Source: an uncultured Planctomycetota bacterium (GTDB lineage: Bacteria > Planctomycetota > Phycisphaerae > SM23-33). From it: a DNA stretch of 64,000 nt. The stretch covers positions 1 to 64,000 of the forward strand of contig CAITIS010000102.1 of the NCBI GenBank assembly GCA_903892515.1, in the 5' to 3' direction. The notes beneath the pieces are model-generated. The model ran no database searches. It saw only the letters and a program-made list of their open reading frames with translations, and had not been told where the DNA came from. The first letter of the stretch is position 1. Each line of letters opens with the position of its first letter. Below, piece after piece: positions 37,565 to 46,927 of this stretch. The position numbers were made by a program, and so were the translations under genes.

Positions 37565-39090
37565 GGCGTGCTCCTCCGCCCCCGCCGCAGCAGGATGGGC
37601 TTGACATAAAACCCGTACGGGATGCCGATGCAGATCAGGCCCATGCCCGTCCACACCGCCCAGATGCCGCTCTCGCCGCCGCCCAGCAGCACGATGGTCA
37701 GCGGGCGATTCGGATCGCCCAGCCACGTGCCCTGGTACAGCCGGTACTCGCCCAGCCGGACGGGCTTATTCAGGCGGCACTGCATGCTCGACAGCACCCC
37801 GCCGGAGTCGCCCAGCACGTTGATGTCGCAGATGTAGTCCTTGGGAATGCCCGAGCCGGGATACGTTTCGTATTGAGCCCGCGTGATCTGAATCGGGTGC
37901 GGCAGCTTGCGGTATTCCTGGGACACTTGCAGGAACAGCCAGCGCCCGCCGCCCAGCGGCAGAGCGGCCAAATCGGGATCGGCCGGGTCGGTCTTGTGCA
38001 GGATCGTGTCGTACGAGACCCACTGCCGCTGATGCCACTCTCCAATGCCGATCTCGACCTCAGCGGCTGGACGCGCCTTCTCCAGCGGCACGGGATGAAT
38101 CGCCGTCTTGCGCCACGCCCGCGAATAGAACTGCCCCACCGACAGCACGAGCTTCCGCCCGGCCACCGTCAACTCAATGTCCTTGCTGACCGCCAGCGGA
38201 ACTTCGTCCTTCTTGCCGTCGGCGTGGATGACGATCACCTGCCCCGGCGCTTCAGCCTTGCCCGTGAGGAAGATCACCTCGGCCCCCGCCGACGTGGCGG
38301 CCGCGAGCATCTCAGGCGAAACGCCCGCCGGCTCGTAGCGGACCGTGTAACCATTGCCCTGCATGACGCGGGCGAAAATATACGCCGGCGCCAGCACTTC
38401 CTGCAGCGGCTGCGCCTGGGCGTCGATGATTGTCACGCCCACGCCGGGGCTTTCCACCGGGCCGTCGTCCTGCCACTGATAGTCCGTCATGGCGGCCTGG
38501 ACAAATTGGCGGGCCTCAACGCTGACGCCCGTCGGCAGCTTGGGCACGACGCCCGACACGCTGGTGACGCCGCCGTTCTTGTCAAAGGTCGATTGCTGCA
38601 ACTCCGGCTGAGGCGCTAGCGGCACGCCGCGTAACTCGCCTTGGCCATCCTGAGTCACCTGCGCGTACAAGGCCGTGGTGTAGTCGAGATAGAGCTTGTC
38701 GGTGGGCTCAAAGGCCATCTCCGCCGATGGCCGCTGGTTGGCAACCAGGCCGTGGGCGGGATGCGCCATGAACCACACCGACCCGCACGCCAGCAGCAGC
38801 GTGCCGGCGTGAGCCAGCCACGCCCCTAGCCGCGCCGCCCGCAGCGGCAGCCGCAGCAGCGTCGAAAGGGTCATGTTGAGAATCAGCAGCCCCAGAATCG
38901 CCTTGAGCGGCCAGATGGTATAAGGCCAAGTCGGCGCGTTACCCGGCAGGACCGAGAACGCAGCCAAGTAAACAAAGAGGATGACCAGCAGCGTCAGCCC
39001 CAGCGGCAGGCCGGAGATAACGCCCACTAGGCCGCGGGACCTGAGCGACGCATCGAGGCTGCGATCTTGGGTAACCTTCGGTTTGTTCAC
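37561..39090 (-). CDS. resB: ResB-like cytochrome c biogenesis protein (Ccs1)
   Basis: Four hydrophobic segments; MQCRLNKPVRLGEYRLYQGTWLGDPNRPLTIVLLG; 4-bp overlap with ccsA. Confidence 0.85.
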   Translation of the reverse strand: MNKPKVTQDRSLDASLRSRGLVGVISGLPLGLTLLVILFVYLAAFSVLPGNAPTWPYTIWPLKAILGLLILNMTLSTLLRLPLRAARLGAWLAHAGTLLLACGSVWFMAHPAHGLVANQRPSAEMAFEPTDKLYLDYTTALYAQVTQDGQGELRGVPLAPQPELQQSTFDKNGGVTSVSGVVPKLPTGVSVEARQFVQAAMTDYQWQDDGPVESPGVGVTIIDAQAQPLQEVLAPAYIFARVMQGNGYTVRYEPAGVSPEMLAAATSAGAEVIFLTGKAEAPGQVIVIHADGKKDEVPLAVSKDIELTVAGRKLVLSVGQFYSRAWRKTAIHPVPLEKARPAAEVEIGIGEWHQRQWVSYDTILHKTDPADPDLAALPLGGGRWLFLQVSQEYRKLPHPIQITRAQYETYPGSGIPKDYICDINVLGDSGGVLSSMQCRLNKPVRLGEYRLYQGTWLGDPNRPLTIVLLGGGESGIWAVWTGMGLICIGIPYGFYVKPILLRRGRRSTP

Positions 39091-39233
39091 GCGTTATGAA
39101 GTCCTTTCGTGTCTCCTCACAATAGGCGGCGCACCGGGGTGTTTCAAGGGCGATAAGAAGGGTGGCATGGCCATCCGCCTGTCGTTTAAGGCGGTGACCA
39201 TGCTAGGCTCGCCTGCACAGCCTGACGATACTG

Positions 39234-39320
39234 GCAACGAAACAGAACCGTTGGGAACGATTCGGAACCGCTGGGAACCAAACGGAACGAAACGGAACCA
39301 TTTGGAACGTTTCGGCACGT
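39234..39320. repeat. 10-bp-periodic GGAACNNNNN array
   Basis: ggaacgattc ggaaccgctg ggaaccaaac ggaacgaaac ggaaccattt ggaacgtttc ggcacg. Confidence 0.9.
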
Positions 39321-40056
39321 AGGTCCAGTCGCTGATCGTGCTGCCCGCCAAACCCTTGTGCACCCAGCGACGCTTTGACGCCGCGTTGCGAGCGATGAGC
39401 ACACCCCATGCGCACATCCGCGCAGCCTTCCGCACGGCGGGTGCCATGGCCAGGCTGTCGTCTTAGTCTGGCCATGCATGGACGCATTGCATGGCCAGCC
39501 CTGAACGGCGGACTGACCATGGCACCCTTCCCGGCCGCTCTTCACTTGTGAAGCGTTCTCCCCCCAGCCGCCCTGTGGCTGGAGGTTCATCTATAGAAGG
39601 GGCGATGAACCTCGCGGCGCGCACGCGGCCATTCACCCCAGCCGATTCTCCCTGGCCGGCCGGCACTTCCGATGTGATGGATACCTCGCCCTCCAGAGGC
39701 GCGAGCGCGCGCGAGGCCATTGGATGGCAATGCGCATCGTGACCTGGGCGGCATGGTCATCCGCCTGTCGTGTAAGGCGGTGACCATGCTCGGGCTCTCA
39801 GCATGGTCATCCCAAACGACGGGACTGACCATGCCACCCGACTGAAAGGGCGGCATATTCGTTCTCCCGACCTTTCAGGGCTACGCGTATGGGCGATCTA
39901 CCCAGGGCGGCGCTTCGCTCTGCCCTGGGCTGGACTCTCTGAGCCTTTCAGGCTCTCGCACTCGTTTATCTTAGCACCGGGCGAGACGGCCAGCGGTGAC
40001 CATGCCACTGCCCGGTGCGTATTCGTTCTGTGTTCTGTTGTGTTCTCTTTCAAATC

Positions 40057-40088
40057 GAAATACGAAAATCGCAAATCGAAAATCAAAC
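40057..40088. repeat. Heptad-period A-rich array (AAATCGA-like)
   Basis: aaatcga aatacga aaatcgc aaatcga aaatcaa. Confidence 0.75.
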
Positions 40089-40125
40089 AAGAAGGCCCCG
40101 CCAGAGGTTCGCTCTGGCGGGGCCT
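40080..40125 (-). terminator. Rho-independent terminator of the OmpA-like gene
   Basis: Minus strand AGGCCCCGCCAGAG...CTCTGGCGGGGCCT then TCTTGTTTGATT. Confidence 0.8.
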
Positions 40126-40156
40126 GGTACTCGTTCGCACGGTTACATCGCTGAGA

Positions 40157-41098
40157 CTACTCTTCGGCCGGGGCCTCGGGGGCTGCCACCGGAGCAGCTG
40201 CGGCGGGCTTGATGGCCTTGGCGGGCTTGGCGGCCGGGGCGGCGGAAGCATCGCCCTCTTCAGCGGCCGAGTTCGTGCCCATCTCGTCGGTCGTCAGGAG
40301 CCGGTCCTGCGGCAGGATCCAGATCTCGACGCGGCGGTTGGCCACGTTGCCCTTGTTGCCGGCGGCGTTGGGAGCAATCGGGTGGTACTTGCTGAAGCCC
40401 AGCGCGCCCATCCGGTTCTGGCTGATGCCGTCGGTGAACAGGGCCTGGATCACCGCCAGCGAACGGTGGACCGACAGGCCCCAGTTGGTCCTGTGCTCAG
40501 CCTTGCTGGTTTCCTTCTTCAGCGGCATGTCGTCGGTGTGGCCGGCGATGTACAGGCTGAACGCCTGGGCGTCAGCTGAGTTCATCACGTTGGCCAGTTC
40601 CTTCAACGCCGCCAAAGCAGCCGGCTTAATCACCGTCGAACCCGGATCAAAGGTCATGTCCGCCTTGACCCGCAACATGCCCTTGGTCGCGTCAAACTCG
40701 AAAAGATCGGGATACTTGGCTGCCAAGGCGGCAAGCGTGTCGGTCAGGCCCTTGGGCAGCGCCGGCAACGCCATCGGCATGGCCTGAGCGCCACGATCCT
40801 TCAGCAGCGCCTTGAGCTTGTTCAGCTCAGCCGTCAGCAGATCGTTCTCGTGCTGCAGGTTGGCAATGATCTTGTCCTTGGCGGCCAGTTCGGCCTGGCG
40901 AGCGGCCAGTTCCTTCTTGAGACCGTCATTTTCCTGGCGCAGCGCCAGCAACTCAGCCTGGGCCTTCTGCAACTCTTCCATGGCCCGACGGCTGCCATTG
41001 GCCGCGTTCTGGAAATCTGCTTCCGAGCGACACCCGACCACCGTGACCGAAAGCAGCCCCACCAGGACCACCGCGGCCAACTTCCATTTGCTACCCAT
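40157..41098 (-). CDS. OmpA/MotB-family peptidoglycan-associated lipoprotein with coiled coil
   Basis: Lipobox LLSVTVVGC; LYIAGHTDDMPLKKE...NWGLSVHRSLAVIQAL...MGALGFSKYHPIAPN...NRRVEIWILP. Confidence 0.92.
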   Translation of the reverse strand: MGSKWKLAAVVLVGLLSVTVVGCRSEADFQNAANGSRRAMEELQKAQAELLALRQENDGLKKELAARQAELAAKDKIIANLQHENDLLTAELNKLKALLKDRGAQAMPMALPALPKGLTDTLAALAAKYPDLFEFDATKGMLRVKADMTFDPGSTVIKPAALAALKELANVMNSADAQAFSLYIAGHTDDMPLKKETSKAEHRTNWGLSVHRSLAVIQALFTDGISQNRMGALGFSKYHPIAPNAAGNKGNVANRRVEIWILPQDRLLTTDEMGTNSAAEEGDASAAPAAKPAKAIKPAAAAPVAAPEAPAEE

Positions 41099-41285
41099 GT
41101 CGAATCCTTTCTTCTGCCAGACGTGTTTTATTAGCACCCTAAGGGCACAGTATTCTCAACAAACGACTGCTTTACCGCAGAGAACGCCGAGATCGCAAAG
41201 AAAATACAACTGCCCAACCACATGGTTAAGCCGTCTCGTTTTCTCTCTGCGTCCTTTGCGGCCTCTGCGGTGAGTTCCGAATTCG

Positions 41286-42206
41286 TTACTTTTGTGTCAA
41301 GGCGGCAGAGCGAGTCGCCGCCGAACGACCGGTCACGTACCCGATCACCGCCAACAGGATCGCCACCACGGCCACCGCGGCCAGCACGATCGGCAAGTTC
41401 TCCTGCAGCGCCGCCACATAGCTCGGCAGCACGTCGGGGCTGATCAGCAGCGGAACGGCCACCGCCGCCAACACCAGCATAATGATGCAACAGGCGATGG
41501 CAAGCCCCGAGAAAAGTCCCGCCATGGGGTCGAAGGCATGAACGACTGCCGGCTCGACGGCCGGGGCGGAGGCCGAAACGTTCTCTTCGCTGAGGATCTG
41601 CTCGTCGGCCACGGCCTCGGCCATGCCCGTGCCGCTGACAACGGCTGTGCCGCTGCCGGTGGCGCTGGCGCCGGCGGCGCTTTCGACGTTGATATCTTCC
41701 AGCACCGCGCCCAGCGAGGTGTCGTCAGGCTCGCGCGTCAGGTCCAGCAGGCCGCTGCCGCTGCCGACTTCAGCCGACAGGCCATCTTCCACCGACGGGG
41801 ACATCATGGTCTTGGCCATGGGGTCGGCGGCTTCAATTTCCAGGTCGGCCTCGTCAAAAACGCTCACGCCGCCCTGGCTGGTCGGCACGGTGTCTTCCTT
41901 GGTGGGAACCGTGCCCAAGCCGCTGTCCTCGGACAGGGCGATGGCGTCATGGGCGGCCGTGCTGTCTGCCGGGGAGAGGATGATCTCGCCGCTGTCGCCG
42001 GAAGCCGGCATTGCCGGCGGAGGCGCCGAGGCGACCATCGGCTCGTTGGCGGCCAAGGCCTCGACCTCCTCGGCCTTGAACATCTTGCGCGGACCGTCGG
42101 CAAAGACGCGCAGCTTGCCGTCGGCCACGAGCTTGGCGATCTGAGCGGCGGCCAGGCCCAGCTTCTGCGAGGCCTCCTGCTCGGAATAGTACATCTTCTT
42201 GCCCAT
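41286..42206 (-). CDS. Membrane-anchored HTH (MerR/excisionase-type) protein
   Basis: N-terminus YYSEQEASQKLGLAAAQIAKLVADGKLRVFADGPRKMFKAEEVEAL; acidic linker; two C-terminal TM segments. Confidence 0.78.
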   Translation of the reverse strand: MGKKMYYSEQEASQKLGLAAAQIAKLVADGKLRVFADGPRKMFKAEEVEALAANEPMVASAPPPAMPASGDSGEIILSPADSTAAHDAIALSEDSGLGTVPTKEDTVPTSQGGVSVFDEADLEIEAADPMAKTMMSPSVEDGLSAEVGSGSGLLDLTREPDDTSLGAVLEDINVESAAGASATGSGTAVVSGTGMAEAVADEQILSEENVSASAPAVEPAVVHAFDPMAGLFSGLAIACCIIMLVLAAVAVPLLISPDVLPSYVAALQENLPIVLAAVAVVAILLAVIGYVTGRSAATRSAALTQK

Positions 42207-42224
42207 GAAAACTCCTTGCGTCGG

Positions 42225-42626
42225 CTAGGGCTGACTGGCCGGCGTCACGTCTTTCACCCGCCGTGCGTTGCGGACCAAATCGTTGATCTCCGACAGCGGC
42301 GGCTCGGTGTTGTATTCGTCCAGTTGCCGGTCGAACAGGAAGGCCCGGGCGGACATCAACCGGAGCTTCCGGTCGCTGGGGAAGTACTGGTACACGCAGA
42401 TTGTACCGCTCTGCGCGTCGATCAGATACAGCCCATAATTGTCCTTGGTGAGTTGCCCGGCGATGGCGGTGACCGGCCCGTTGGCCGAACTGGCCGAGGC
42501 CGCCGATTGCGCCGAGGCCAAGCCGGCCGGACTGACCAACTGCCAGGCCAGCAGCGCCACGACCGCCCCCAGCGTTGCCACTATGACATACGCCGTGGCC
42601 CGGGAAACGTTGCCGGATGAACCCAT
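42225..42626 (-). CDS. Uncharacterised single-TM protein
   Basis: AYVIVATLGAVVALLAWQLVSP TM; YLIDAQSGTICVYQYFPSDRKLRLMSARAFLFDRQLDEYN. Confidence 0.65.
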   Translation of the reverse strand: MGSSGNVSRATAYVIVATLGAVVALLAWQLVSPAGLASAQSAASASSANGPVTAIAGQLTKDNYGLYLIDAQSGTICVYQYFPSDRKLRLMSARAFLFDRQLDEYNTEPPLSEINDLVRNARRVKDVTPASQP

Positions 42627-42751
42627 CTAAGGAATGCTCCTGCAAACGGGCCTTGCCGCCGCCCCTGCGACAGAACGGAAGCCTGGCCCAGCAATCGCGT
42701 CGATTATAGAAAGCGGCCAGAAAGCTGCAATAGAAAACAGCGGGAGTGAAA

Positions 42752-42793
42752 AGTTGGGAGTTGGGAGTTGGGAGTTGGGAGTTGGGAGTTGGG
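42752..42793. repeat. Heptanucleotide array (AGTTGGG)6
   Basis: Six consecutive AGTTGGG units. Confidence 0.95.
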
Positions 42794-42805
42794 AGGGAGA
42801 TCCGG

Positions 42806-42926
42806 GTGGGTGGCATGGTCACTGCTGTTGGGGTGAGTGTTCAGACTCACCATGTGGAGGGCATGTTCGCCAGGGCAAGTGGCGGGTCCAAACATGGTCA
42901 CGCGAACAGCGTGACCATGCCACCCA
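42806..42926. repeat. MITE-like inverted-repeat element, GGGTGGCATGGTCA family, diverged copy
   Basis: gggtggcatggtcactgctgtt ... aacatggtcacgcgaacagcgtgaccatgccaccc. Confidence 0.75.
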
Positions 42927-43082
42927 ACGCCGACCGCCCGCCGCATAGGTAGAGCCGCTAGAAAACGCGGCTCAACCTGTGGCACCCTGGAGCCTGGTGG
43001 CACCCTGGACTTTGACTTCGTCTTCCGATTCCCAAATCCCAAATCCCGTCTTTCCGTCTTTTCCCGATTCCCGGCTCCGCCA

Positions 43083-45947
43083 CTACTTCCCGCTCGTCAG
43101 GCTCTCGATGGCCTCCACGGCCTGTGCCTTCATCGCGTCGGCGTCGAACCATTCCGGCGTCTGGCACTGGTTGACCTTGAGCTTGGTGACGGCATCTTCC
43201 AGCAGCGCCTTGGCCTTCTCGCGGGCGGCCGGTTCGCCAGAACCCTTCTCGATCAGGTTCCACAGCATCTGGTAGAGGTAGAAATCTTCGGCGCCCTCGC
43301 GGCAGCGCTCGAACGCCACGGCAGGGTAGATCGCGTTTCGGCCGTAGAAGATCATCATTTCATCATTGGTCCAGCCGTCGAGGTCGAAGAACTGATAGCC
43401 GTACATGTCGTTGAGGTGCCACTGCCACCGGGCCTTGACGCCCTTGCGATACTCGCTCCACTGGTACAAGCCGAAGGAGTAGCGGCTGAGGCCCTGGTTG
43501 TATATATGGACTTCCTTGCCGAGCTTGGCCGCCTCGGCGAGGACCGACTCGTCATGCACGTTCAGCGTGCTGGCGTCGAGGGTCTCAAAATACCGCTGAT
43601 GCCAGTACAGCATGTCGTCCTTGCTTTCGGGCCGGGTGTTAAAGCTGACGCTGTAGGCGCCGTCGGTCCGCAGGGTCTTGGGGAAGGCCTTGGAGACCTT
43701 GCTCATCAAGGTCATGAACTCCAGCTCAGGCTCGGCATCGGCGCGGTGGCGGGTCTCGTCGCACAGCACGACGTAGATCAGCGGCCAGCCGACTTTGCGG
43801 GCGTGCTCGTCCACGGACTTCCAAGCCCGCATGAGCACCTCTTCGTAGCTCAGGCCGGTCTTCTCGGCCCAACCCTTGCCGGTCTTGCCGATCTGGTAGC
43901 CGTCGTTGATGCCCTTCAGGTTGGCGCCGCTGTAGCTGTCGACCGCGCGGGTGAAGCCGTACTCTTGCGCCAGCGTGACAAAGGCGTCCATGTCGGCAAA
44001 GTCGATCTCCGGCTTGCCGTCCTTGAAACCCTTGAGGTAGAAATTCGCCCCGCCCCCCAGCGCGTTCATGCCGTGCTGCTGGAGCAGGCGCATCGACTTG
44101 TCGATGAGAGCCGGCCAGCGATCTTTGGGCACGATCGGCGGCGGATTCATGCCGTAATAGCCCATCAGGAAGTCCGTCTGCCGGTCGAGCTTCACGGCGT
44201 GTACCGACAGCTTCAGCGGCACGCGCAGCAGATCCTTGCCCGACGCGTCGGCCAACACGAGCGTCCAACTCGCCTCGCCCGTCTTGGCGTTCTCGCCGAC
44301 GTGGCAGGTGACGACGATTTCACGCGTCACGTCCTTGGGCAGGTTCACGCTCGACTGTGGCCGCAACGAATGCGGCATGACATGGTAGGAGATCGCCCCG
44401 GCCGAACGCATCATCCCGTACCACACCACGCCGACCTGCGCGTCGATGTCAGGCACCGAGCCTTCCAGGCGGATCTGGCACGTGCCCAGATCCTTCGTGG
44501 GCCGAATGGCCAGGCAAAGCGGCTCGTACTCGCCCTGCACCGCCAGACGCGAAACCGTCACGGCCTCTGGCTCAGGCGACTTGGCCGGCGGCGTGGAAGC
44601 GGGCTTGATGTCATCTTCGATTCGCGTCGGCCAGGCCACCATGCCAAGCTTCTGCCAGGCCTCCGAAACCTCGAATTTCGCGGCAGGCTTGTCCAGGCAC
44701 AAAGCCATCCTGCGGAACTCATCCGCCACTGCGTCCATCTGCTCCTTGACCCAATTGGCGGCCTGGGCGTCATCAGCCTTGTAGATTGCGATGGTGGAGA
44801 TGCGCGACCCGAGGATGCCGGTGGCGGAAAACGCCAGCGTCAGGTGGTCCTTGTCGACGGTGGCGTCAAAGACAACCGGATGGGCAAGCTCACTGGCCAT
44901 GTACGTGTCCCACACGTCGCCCAGCGGCTCGACATTCTCGAAGCGATACAGCGCGTGGAGCGGCCCGTCGGGACGATCTTCCTGCCATGCCACTTGGCCC
45001 AGCGCCTGAATGACGCGGTGTGTGGCCTGGGCCTGCTCGCCGCCCCAAAAGCCGGAGTTCTCGTAGATGACCATGACCTTGTACTTGCCCGCGGCCAGGT
45101 CCACGCGGAAGGGCGCAAAGCTACCGTCCACGTCATCGCGAATCAGCGCCGGTCCGAAGGTCGTGTCATGGGCGGCGGCCTCGGGCACTTCGGCGATAAA
45201 GCCGTACCCAACCTTGGCGTCGTAGCGGGTCTTGGGCGACACGCCGGTCCATCCCAGTTCTACGGCTTGGCTGGCCGGGCCAAGGTCGAAGGCCCAGACG
45301 CCCTTGGGCGGAGCGGCCTTGATGAGTCGGAGGTTGTCGATGACGAGCTTGCCTTTGACGCCCTTGTCGCCAAAGCCGAAGTACACCTTGACGATGCTGT
45401 CGGCGTCGATGTCGCGGGCAATGTCGCGGTTGCGGTGGCCCGACTCGCCGCGGAACATGCCGTGGACGGGGATGGTCCAGGTGGTCTTGCCCGGGGCGAA
45501 CACGGCCGATCCGTTGTAGCGATTCCAATAATCGGGCTTGGCCTGCCAGGCCTTGTCGGAAACGCCCACCGTGGCGGGCACGGGCGCATCGCCTGAGTTG
45601 AAGACGTCCAATTGCAGCGCGTCGTAGGCCGACCAATCCTCCAGAGGCTTGACCAGATGAATGAAGGTCGGTCCCTCCTCTGGGTTCCACGTGACCTCCA
45701 GGGCCTTTTGGCCATGCCCAGCGTCCTGGTCGGTCAGCGCGACCGATCCTGATCCCTGGATTAACAGGGCCTTCACATCGGCGTCGGTCTCAAAATCGTT
45801 CAGGATCAGCGTCTTGGCCTGCGGCTCGGAGGTGGCCGTGGTCTGCGCTTGCGCCGACGAGCCTGCGGCCTGCCAGATGACTATCCCCGTGACAAAAACA
45901 GCGAGCCCCAGCCCGATTCGAGAAACGCCACGACGTGAACCCAGCAT
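43083..45947 (-). CDS. Secreted DUF4091-like / glycoside-hydrolase-like protein
   Basis: Signal peptide; carbohydrate-binding-like N-terminus; IYNQGLSRYSFGLYQWSEYRKGVKARWQWHLN...YPAVAFERCREGAEDFYLYQMLWNLIEKG. Confidence 0.75.
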   Translation of the reverse strand: MLGSRRGVSRIGLGLAVFVTGIVIWQAAGSSAQAQTTATSEPQAKTLILNDFETDADVKALLIQGSGSVALTDQDAGHGQKALEVTWNPEEGPTFIHLVKPLEDWSAYDALQLDVFNSGDAPVPATVGVSDKAWQAKPDYWNRYNGSAVFAPGKTTWTIPVHGMFRGESGHRNRDIARDIDADSIVKVYFGFGDKGVKGKLVIDNLRLIKAAPPKGVWAFDLGPASQAVELGWTGVSPKTRYDAKVGYGFIAEVPEAAAHDTTFGPALIRDDVDGSFAPFRVDLAAGKYKVMVIYENSGFWGGEQAQATHRVIQALGQVAWQEDRPDGPLHALYRFENVEPLGDVWDTYMASELAHPVVFDATVDKDHLTLAFSATGILGSRISTIAIYKADDAQAANWVKEQMDAVADEFRRMALCLDKPAAKFEVSEAWQKLGMVAWPTRIEDDIKPASTPPAKSPEPEAVTVSRLAVQGEYEPLCLAIRPTKDLGTCQIRLEGSVPDIDAQVGVVWYGMMRSAGAISYHVMPHSLRPQSSVNLPKDVTREIVVTCHVGENAKTGEASWTLVLADASGKDLLRVPLKLSVHAVKLDRQTDFLMGYYGMNPPPIVPKDRWPALIDKSMRLLQQHGMNALGGGANFYLKGFKDGKPEIDFADMDAFVTLAQEYGFTRAVDSYSGANLKGINDGYQIGKTGKGWAEKTGLSYEEVLMRAWKSVDEHARKVGWPLIYVVLCDETRHRADAEPELEFMTLMSKVSKAFPKTLRTDGAYSVSFNTRPESKDDMLYWHQRYFETLDASTLNVHDESVLAEAAKLGKEVHIYNQGLSRYSFGLYQWSEYRKGVKARWQWHLNDMYGYQFFDLDGWTNDEMMIFYGRNAIYPAVAFERCREGAEDFYLYQMLWNLIEKGSGEPAAREKAKALLEDAVTKLKVNQCQTPEWFDADAMKAQAVEAIESLTSGK

Positions 45948-46146
45948 AGAAGTTCTCCTTGAACGCTCGGCGTTCGGCATACGGCAGTCCAGTAGAAATC
46001 AGTGCCAACAGACGCAGACGTACCACGAACGCCCTCGGGTGTCGAGTCCCCGATGGCAAATTCGGGCCGCCGCCCACCACATTCCACGTCGGGAATCACC
46101 GGAATGGGAAAAGCTGACAAGCTTGATTGGGCCGGACCGTTAAGGT

Positions 46147-46291
46147 GGGTGGCATGGTCAGGCTGTTCGCGTGACCATGTTCGGACTCGATACCGCGCCA
46201 TGACCACACTTTCATTGGCCCAATCATGTTTGCCCGTTGTGGGTCGAGAAAGTTCTAACATGGTCACGCGAACAGCCTGACCATGCCACCC
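46147..46291. mobile_element. MITE-like element with perfect 34-bp terminal inverted repeats
   Basis: 46147-46180 gggtggcatggtcaggctgttcgcgtgaccatgt is the exact reverse complement of 46258-46291. Confidence 0.8.
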
Positions 46292-46328
46292 GATTCCCGC
46301 TTCCCGCTTCCCGATTCCCGATTCCCGC
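46292..46328. repeat. Heptanucleotide array (GATTCCC/GCTTCCC)n
   Basis: gattccc gcttccc gcttccc gattccc gattccc. Confidence 0.9.
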
Positions 46329-46375
46329 CCCCGTCCTCATTGCATGCCCGGGCCTGCGCTGTTCTAATACCGCCC

Positions 46376-46927
46376 ATGCTCGGACACGTACGCAGAACAT
46401 CCCGGGCCGACGTGGGCATGTCCATTGCCTTCGTGGGCGTGGCCTATCTGGTGTGGGCGCTGACCATTGGCGTGATTCGCCACAGCATCAACAAGCTGCC
46501 GCCGGCCTTGTTTGCCGGGGCGTCAGATCTCTCGGCCGTCGTCACCAGCTTCCGGGCCGCCGCCGTCAACGGGGCCTTGATCTGGGACGTCTGCGGCGTG
46601 ACCTGGCTGCTGATCTCGCTGGTGCTGGTCGTCGGGGCTGCCCGGCAGCGTTGGAGCGTCTCGTGGGCGTGGTTTTCCGTGCTGCTGCAAGCTCTGGCGT
46701 GCGTGCTGCTGGGACTGTGGGGCGTACTGGGCATGCTGACGCTGCGCGGCGTGGCGTCGTCGATGCCATCGGCCGCTCCCAGCGCGGGCTGGACGACCTT
46801 CTCTATCGCCTTCGCTATCGCCCTGCTGCTGTGGGCCACTGTGCTGGTGTGGCTGCTGAGCGAGCGTGCCCGGCTGCGGCGCGGTCCAAGCCTTCGCGAC
46901 GGCCTGCGTACCCACGTCGGATCATAG
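46376..46927 (+). CDS. Uncharacterised multi-TM membrane protein
   Basis: Several hydrophobic helices; overlaps convergently with the 46815 gene. Confidence 0.55.
   Translation: MLGHVRRTSRADVGMSIAFVGVAYLVWALTIGVIRHSINKLPPALFAGASDLSAVVTSFRAAAVNGALIWDVCGVTWLLISLVLVVGAARQRWSVSWAWFSVLLQALACVLLGLWGVLGMLTLRGVASSMPSAAPSAGWTTFSIAFAIALLLWATVLVWLLSERARLRRGPSLRDGLRTHVGS

Noticed and set aside
43416-45596. 726-aa plus-strand ORF antisense to the DUF4091-like gene
   Set aside because: Shadow ORF with biased composition and no motifs
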